The translations under genes and the position numbers were made by a program. A DNA stretch of 64,000 bases, taken from Gallibacterium genomosp. 1. GTDB lineage: Bacteria > Pseudomonadota > Gammaproteobacteria > Enterobacterales > Pasteurellaceae. The number at the start of each line of letters is the position of its first letter. The first letter of the stretch is position 1. Under the pieces are notes generated by a model. It saw only the letters and a program-made list of their open reading frames with translations, was not told where the DNA came from and did not search any database. The DNA lies in contig NZ_JPXX01000018.1 of NCBI RefSeq assembly GCF_000771875.1, positions 62,001-126,000 on the forward strand, in the 5' to 3' direction. This document shows positions 60,055 through 64,000 of this stretch, in pieces.

Positions 60055-61329
60055 TTAACTGATAACAATATCACTTAACAGAATACTTGGGATAAATATA
60101 ACAACTGCTAATACTGCTACAATAATTGCTATATATGGTAAAACTGCTTTAAATGATCTATCTATAGATAATCCACCAATTACACTAGAAATTAGCAAAC
60201 ACAATCCATAAGGCGGTGTAATCAATCCTATAGATAATGTAATAATAATTACAATACCTAACTGAACAGGATCAACACCGATAGATTGAGCCACAGGATA
60301 AATGACAGGAACAAATAATACCATTGCCGGAATAGCATCCATAAATGTTCCAATGAATAGGAAGAATAAAATAATTAATAAGAAAAACACATATTCTCCA
60401 CTATATAAATTACTAAAAAATCCAGCAACAATATGGTTGATTCTCATATATCCTAAGAACTCTCCCAATGCGGAGGCTGCTGCCAGTGCAAATAAAGATA
60501 AACAACTTAGCTCTAAAGTTTCTATTAATATTTTAGGAATATCTCTATAACTAATTGTTTTATAATAATACGCACTCACTAAATAGGCATAAATCGCCGA
60601 AAATGCCGCTGCTTCAGTTGCAGTAAATATACCGAATACAATGCCTAAAATAATAATTAATGGCGTTAATAATGCTGGCAATGATTGCTTAAAAAGTTGC
60701 CAAAATAGAGATAATGTTATTGGTTTTTCTTTCGGCAAGTGTTCTTTTATTGCAACATAATAAACAAAAGCCATCATTCCAAGACCAATTAATATTCCTG
60801 GTAATAATCCACCAATAAATAACTTACCAACAGAGGTATTAGTTAATCCGGCATAAATAACCATAGTAATACTCGGAGGAATAATACTGCCTATGGTCGA
60901 AGATGCCGCAGTAACGCCTACAGCCATCTCTTTACTATAGCCTTTATCTATCATATTCGGGATCAATATTTTTCCTATTCCTGCTGTATCTGCTTGAGAT
61001 GAACCGCTTACTCCAGCAAATAACATAGAAACTAAAATATTTGCATGTCCTAAACCACCAGGATAACGTCCTACAATTCCTAATGAAAAGTTGATTAATT
61101 TCTTTGAAATATTTCCTCTATTCATAATAGAAGCAGTTAAAATAAATAAAGGAACAGCTAATAAAACATAGGAATTTAAACCATAAAACATTTTCATTGG
61201 AATAACTGTATACGGGACATTGCCAATAAAAACAATGCCAAGTAAAGCAGAAATAGCAATAGAATATGCAATAGGAATTCCAATAAATATAAATAATATG
61301 AATAATATAGTAATCGCTAAAAGTGTCAT
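60055..61329 (-). CDS. dctM: TRAP transporter large permease subunit (DctM)
   Basis: Large membrane subunit of a tripartite ATP-independent periplasmic transporter, 424 residues, about 12 helices. Family motifs include FAGVSGSSQADTAGIGKILIP, GVTAASSTIGSIIPPSITMVIY and LGIVIIITLSIGLITPPYG. It couples sodium import to solute uptake. Its start overlaps dctQ by four bases. The DNA is AT-rich like the rest of the operon. Confidence 0.92.
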   Translation of the reverse strand: MTLLAITILFILFIFIGIPIAYSIAISALLGIVFIGNVPYTVIPMKMFYGLNSYVLLAVPLFILTASIMNRGNISKKLINFSLGIVGRYPGGLGHANILVSMLFAGVSGSSQADTAGIGKILIPNMIDKGYSKEMAVGVTAASSTIGSIIPPSITMVIYAGLTNTSVGKLFIGGLLPGILIGLGMMAFVYYVAIKEHLPKEKPITLSLFWQLFKQSLPALLTPLIIILGIVFGIFTATEAAAFSAIYAYLVSAYYYKTISYRDIPKILIETLELSCLSLFALAAASALGEFLGYMRINHIVAGFFSNLYSGEYVFFLLIILFFLFIGTFMDAIPAMVLFVPVIYPVAQSIGVDPVQLGIVIIITLSIGLITPPYGLCLLISSVIGGLSIDRSFKAVLPYIAIIVAVLAVVIFIPSILLSDIVIS

Positions 61330-61808
61330 TGTTTCTTCCTTATCAGCAAGCTCATTTGCTCAAAGCTATCTTCTAATAAAAATAGGATAATACTTGAAAA
61401 AGTAATTGGTAAAATTAACCAAACATATCCCTGTCTAAAGGCTGGGATAGTGACCCATTTAGAATTCCAAAATGATGAAGTAATTTCAGCTGAGTAGACT
61501 AGACATATTATAGAAAAACATAATATTATCCCATTCTGAATAAGAGATAATATACATTTATATTGTTCTGATTCTATTTTGTTTTTTAAGAAAGAAAAGC
61601 TGAAATGTCTTTTTTTTCTTGTCATTACTGCTGCGCCTAATAATATCGACCAAATAAAAGCATTTACTGAAAGCTCTTCTGTCCAAATAACGCTGATATG
61701 GAAATAGCGACTAATAACTTGTATAAATGTTGTAACTACAAATATTGAAAGAAAACAAGCACTAATCACGAGCTCCAATTTAGCTATGAAATCAATTATC
61801 TTACGCAT
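61326..61808 (-). CDS. dctQ: TRAP transporter small permease subunit (DctQ)
   Basis: Four-helix small membrane subunit, 160 residues. The DctQ motif is visible in YFHISVIWTEELSVNAFIWSILLGAAVMTRKKRHF, with the conserved acidic pair and W. Start and stop abut dctP and dctM in one transcript. The C-terminal helix carries WLILPITFSSIILFLLEDSF. Confidence 0.9.
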   Translation of the reverse strand: MRKIIDFIAKLELVISACFLSIFVVTTFIQVISRYFHISVIWTEELSVNAFIWSILLGAAVMTRKKRHFSFSFLKNKIESEQYKCILSLIQNGIILCFSIICLVYSAEITSSFWNSKWVTIPAFRQGYVWLILPITFSSIILFLLEDSFEQMSLLIRKKQ

Positions 61809-61810
61809 AA

Positions 61811-62818
61811 TTAATCCTTAGCTAATTTTCTAATTTGCTCTATCACATCTACCATATTATGTTCTTTACCCCATTTATCTTGAATTTCTACAGCTTTTAG
61901 AACAAATGGTGTAGTATCAAGACTATTAACTTTTGCTCCATCAGCGATAGCTTTTTCTTTATAATTTTTTTCTTCCACATATACTGCATTTCTTTCAGCA
62001 TCTGTCGCTGCTTTCATTGCATTTTCAAATACTTCCTTATGTTTATCATCTAATTTATCCCACAATCCTGCACGTACTAACAAAAATCTTGTTGTATAAT
62101 CGTGACCTGTTTCAGAAATATATTTACCATTATTTGTTTTGTGGTGTTCCATTGGAACTAAATAAGGATAAGCATTTTCAGCACCATCAACGACATTACT
62201 GCTTAATGCTTGATATAACTCTGCCCAAGCAACAGATGTAGGAATTGCACCAATGCTAAGCCAATAATCGGAAACCACTCCTGATGTTTGAGTTCTAATT
62301 TTAAGCCCTTTTAAATCCTCAGGTTTAAATACTGGTTTCTTACCATACCAATGACGAACACCGGCAGTCCAATAACTTTTCACATAATATTTCTTACCTG
62401 ATTTTTCATAGATAATATCTGCAATTTTCTTACCGATATCTCCATCAACAACTTTTTCCCAATGTTTATAATCATTGAAAAGATAGAGTAGAGAAAATAT
62501 ATCTACCTCATCAATTCCTAATGAAGTCATAAATCCTGGTGAAACTAAAACAACATCAGCACCACCTAAAATAAGTTTTTCAACTAATTCATTTTCATTT
62601 GTACCAATAGTTCCGGCATGCACCTCAATATTAAATAGTTGAGATTGTTCCGCATCATCTTTAAGTTTTAACATTCCTGTCTGATAAGGACTATCTAAAT
62701 TTGTCTGATTATGTGCAGCAACAACATTTACTTTTCCTGTATCAGAAGTATTTTTATCATCACATCCATTGAGTAATACTAAAGAAGATAATAGCAATGC
62801 TAAAATTGATTTTTTCAT
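61811..62818 (-). CDS. dctP: TRAP transporter solute-binding lipoprotein (DctP)
   Basis: Extracytoplasmic receptor of the TRAP system, 335 residues. The N-terminus is a lipoprotein signal with lipobox LLNGC (Cys-19) followed by Asp-Asp; Asp at +2 is the enterobacterial inner-membrane retention signal. Family features include LKGLKIRTQTSGVVSDYW, with the substrate-carboxylate arginine, and LYQALSSNVVDGAENAYPYL. The conserved arginine implies an organic-acid ligand. First gene of the operon, with GGGAG before the ATG. Confidence 0.92.
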   Translation of the reverse strand: MKKSILALLLSSLVLLNGCDDKNTSDTGKVNVVAAHNQTNLDSPYQTGMLKLKDDAEQSQLFNIEVHAGTIGTNENELVEKLILGGADVVLVSPGFMTSLGIDEVDIFSLLYLFNDYKHWEKVVDGDIGKKIADIIYEKSGKKYYVKSYWTAGVRHWYGKKPVFKPEDLKGLKIRTQTSGVVSDYWLSIGAIPTSVAWAELYQALSSNVVDGAENAYPYLVPMEHHKTNNGKYISETGHDYTTRFLLVRAGLWDKLDDKHKEVFENAMKAATDAERNAVYVEEKNYKEKAIADGAKVNSLDTTPFVLKAVEIQDKWGKEHNMVDVIEQIRKLAKD

Positions 62819-62866
62819 AAGGAACTCCCGTTAACATAATGACTAAATTTATACTTAAACCTATTA

Positions 62867-62880
62867 TGAAACCGGTTTCA
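62867..62880. promoter_or_regulatory. PtxS/LacI-type operator palindrome
   Basis: TGAAACCGGTTTCA is a perfect 14-bp palindrome with the central CG typical of LacI-family operators. From memory it equals the operator described for Pseudomonas PtxS, whose effector is 2-ketogluconate. It lies 49 bases upstream of the dctP start and would overlap the -35 region of a promoter whose -10 is TATAAA (minus strand, 62848-62853). The operon encodes a LacI-family protein that could bind it. Confidence 0.75.
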
Positions 62881-62900
62881 CAACAATAAGGAAAGTAAAG

Positions 62901-62922
62901 AAAGGTGATCACTATCACAAAA
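62901..62922. promoter_or_regulatory. CRP-like site in the dctP/rpiR divergent region
   Basis: The core GTGATCACTATCAC fits the CRP consensus TGTGA-N6-TCACA with one mismatch (GGTGA for TGTGA), flanked by A runs. Its centre would be about 70 bases upstream of a dctP start inferred from the TATAAA -10, a class I activation position. It suggests catabolite control of the TRAP operon. Confidence 0.6.
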
Positions 62923-63036
62923 AATTTACGCTTTTTATTTATTAATCTATATCAAATATCCAAAACACCTTTCCAATTTTGATCTAGATACTTTAGAATA
63001 TTGCTTACATTTCCATCATTACCGATTCCTTTTACT

Positions 63037-63864
63037 ATGAATACATCAATGAAAGTTGAAGAATTAGAAAATAAAATTAGAGAACGTTACGACAGTTTAA
63101 GTAAACGATTAAAACAAGTTGCCAAATATATTTTAGATAATCCAAATAGTGTTGTTTTTGATACTGTTGCCGTCATCGCTGAACGAGCGGGTGTTCCTCC
63201 TTCTACCTTAATCCGTTTTGCCAATGTATTTGGTTTCAACGGTTTCAATGAAATGAAACAAATTTTCAAAGAAAGCTTAATGGAATCAACTGCTGATTAC
63301 CAAGAACGTGCGGAGTTATTCCATAAAATGGGGGAAAAAAGAAATGAGCAAAGTAGTCCTGAAAATATTCTCGCCGTTTTTTCACACGCCAATGCTACAG
63401 CGCTCACGCAATTATCTAATAGCATTGATCCAAAACAACTCAATGAAGCTGTAAAATTGCTGGATTCTGCTAATACAATATTCATTATCGGCTTAAGACG
63501 TTCATATAGTGTGGCGTGTTATTTAAATTATGCCCTACATCATCTCAATCGCAGCTCCTTTATTATTGATGGTTTAGGCGGAATGTTTGAAGAACAATTA
63601 AATGTTATAAAACCGGGAGATGTGGTCGTCGCAATCAGTTTTTCACCTTATGCCAAAGAAACACTTAATATTTTGGACTCTGTAGCTAAAGCTGGAATTA
63701 GACAAATCGCGATTACAGACAGTCAGTTAAGCCCTTTAGTCAGTTTTAGTGATATCGCGTTCATTATAAAAGAGGCTCATATCAATGGATTTCGCTCACA
63801 ATGTTCAACAATGAATCTTGTGCAAAGTTTGGCAATTTCACTTGCTTTTAAACAAAAATCATAA
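63037..63864 (+). CDS. RpiR/MurR-family transcriptional regulator
   Basis: A 275-residue regulator with an N-terminal RpiR HTH domain (LSKRLKQVAKYILDNPNSVVF, AERAGVPPSTLIRFANVFGF) and a C-terminal SIS sugar-phosphate-binding domain (DSANTIFIIGLRRSYSVACY, KPGDVVVAISFSPYAKETL). It is divergent from the TRAP operon, but its DNA is less AT-rich than that operon. The start is uncertain: ATG 63037 is used, an ATG at 63049 is possible, and neither has a clear ribosome site. It may control the TRAP operon or the convergent downstream gene. Confidence 0.85.
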   Translation: MNTSMKVEELENKIRERYDSLSKRLKQVAKYILDNPNSVVFDTVAVIAERAGVPPSTLIRFANVFGFNGFNEMKQIFKESLMESTADYQERAELFHKMGEKRNEQSSPENILAVFSHANATALTQLSNSIDPKQLNEAVKLLDSANTIFIIGLRRSYSVACYLNYALHHLNRSSFIIDGLGGMFEEQLNVIKPGDVVVAISFSPYAKETLNILDSVAKAGIRQIAITDSQLSPLVSFSDIAFIIKEAHINGFRSQCSTMNLVQSLAISLAFKQKS

Positions 63865-63867
63865 TAA

Positions 63868-63900
63868 AAACGGCTAATTTCCCAACAAAATTAGCCGTTT
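63868..63900. terminator. Bidirectional terminator after rpiR
   Basis: AAACGGCTAATTT (63868-63880) pairs perfectly with AAATTAGCCGTTT (63888-63900) around a seven-base loop. T runs flank both sides. It serves rpiR and the convergent gene that enters from the right end. Confidence 0.92.
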
Positions 63901-63924
63901 AACACATATAATGATAACTAATCT

Positions 63925-64000
63925 TTACCCTTTATACTTTTTCCATAAATGAATCAACCGCTGATATTTTTCACGAACAGACTTCATTAACACATCATCA
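63925..64000 (-). CDS. C-terminal end of an unidentified minus-strand gene
   Basis: An open minus-strand frame enters from beyond base 64000 and stops with TAA at 63925-63927. It gives 24 residues ending VREKYQRLIHLWKKYKG. The shared terminator just beyond the stop and absence of stops support a real gene end. The basic, aromatic helix recalls the C-termini of some FGGY sugar kinases, but the fragment is too short to name. Confidence 0.45.
   Translation of the reverse strand, partial: DDVLMKSVREKYQRLIHLWKKYKG

Overview
The window reads as ordinary chromosome of a member of the Pasteurellaceae. Protein sequences and local gene orders resemble Haemophilus/Pasteurella: rppH-TSUP-lgt-thyA, rsxABCDGE-nth-NSS transporter, a ccm operon with separate ccmH and ccmI, and a divergent Pasteurellaceae-type thymidylate synthase. 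I cannot fix the species. There are no insertion sequences, prophage, CRISPR arrays, rRNA or recognisable tRNA genes. Coding density is high, and most of the window looks about 40% GC by eye.

Layout. 1-421: 5' part of nupC (minus). 0.7-5.2 kb (plus): a tryptophan-permease-like gene behind a TrpR-like operator, a methyltransferase, then a histidine attenuator (leader peptide with five consecutive His codons, plus terminator/antiterminator) driving hisG-hisD only; a strong terminator follows hisD. 5.3-15.7 kb (minus): cytochrome c maturation operon ccmABCDEFG(dsbE)HI, then mobB and an MdtD-like efflux gene, then a DppA/HbpA-type binding protein. 16-19 kb (minus): rppH, TSUP transporter, lgt, thyA. 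19.2-28.1 kb (plus): sanA, the Rsx/Rnf electron-transport complex, nth and an NSS-family transporter. 28-31 kb: priC and argS (minus), yecM (plus). 31-36 kb: pcp/slyB, pepB, ndk (plus), then ychF, pth, birA (minus). 36-41 kb (plus): ratA-ratB-roxA-xseA and an isolated xylR. 41-48.7 kb (plus): the full formate-dependent nitrite reductase cluster nrfABCD followed by its own heme-lyase set nrfE-nrfX-nrfF-nrfG, behind an FNR-like site. 48.7-57 kb: metC (minus), a 2-Cys peroxiredoxin, cpxR and cpxA (separated by a terminator), an alanine/sodium symporter, prlC (minus).

57-62.9 kb is the distinctive part. It is a visibly AT-richer minus-strand operon coding for a tripartite TRAP transporter (lipoprotein receptor DctP, DctQ, DctM), a LacI-family regulator, a KdgK/KguK-like sugar-acid kinase and a GhrB/KguD-like 2-ketoacid reductase. 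Its promoter region carries a perfect 14-bp palindrome, TGAAACCGGTTTCA. As I recall it, this is the operator of the Pseudomonas 2-ketogluconate repressor PtxS. A CRP-like site lies just upstream. I infer a sugar-acid (best guess 2-ketogluconate) uptake and phosphorylation-reduction pathway in which a TRAP system replaces the usual MFS permease. A divergent RpiR-family regulator follows, and the window ends in the C-terminus of an unidentified minus-strand gene.

Functional themes: anaerobic respiration and c-type cytochrome assembly (ccm, nrf, rsx), translation and RNA housekeeping, and sugar-acid catabolism.
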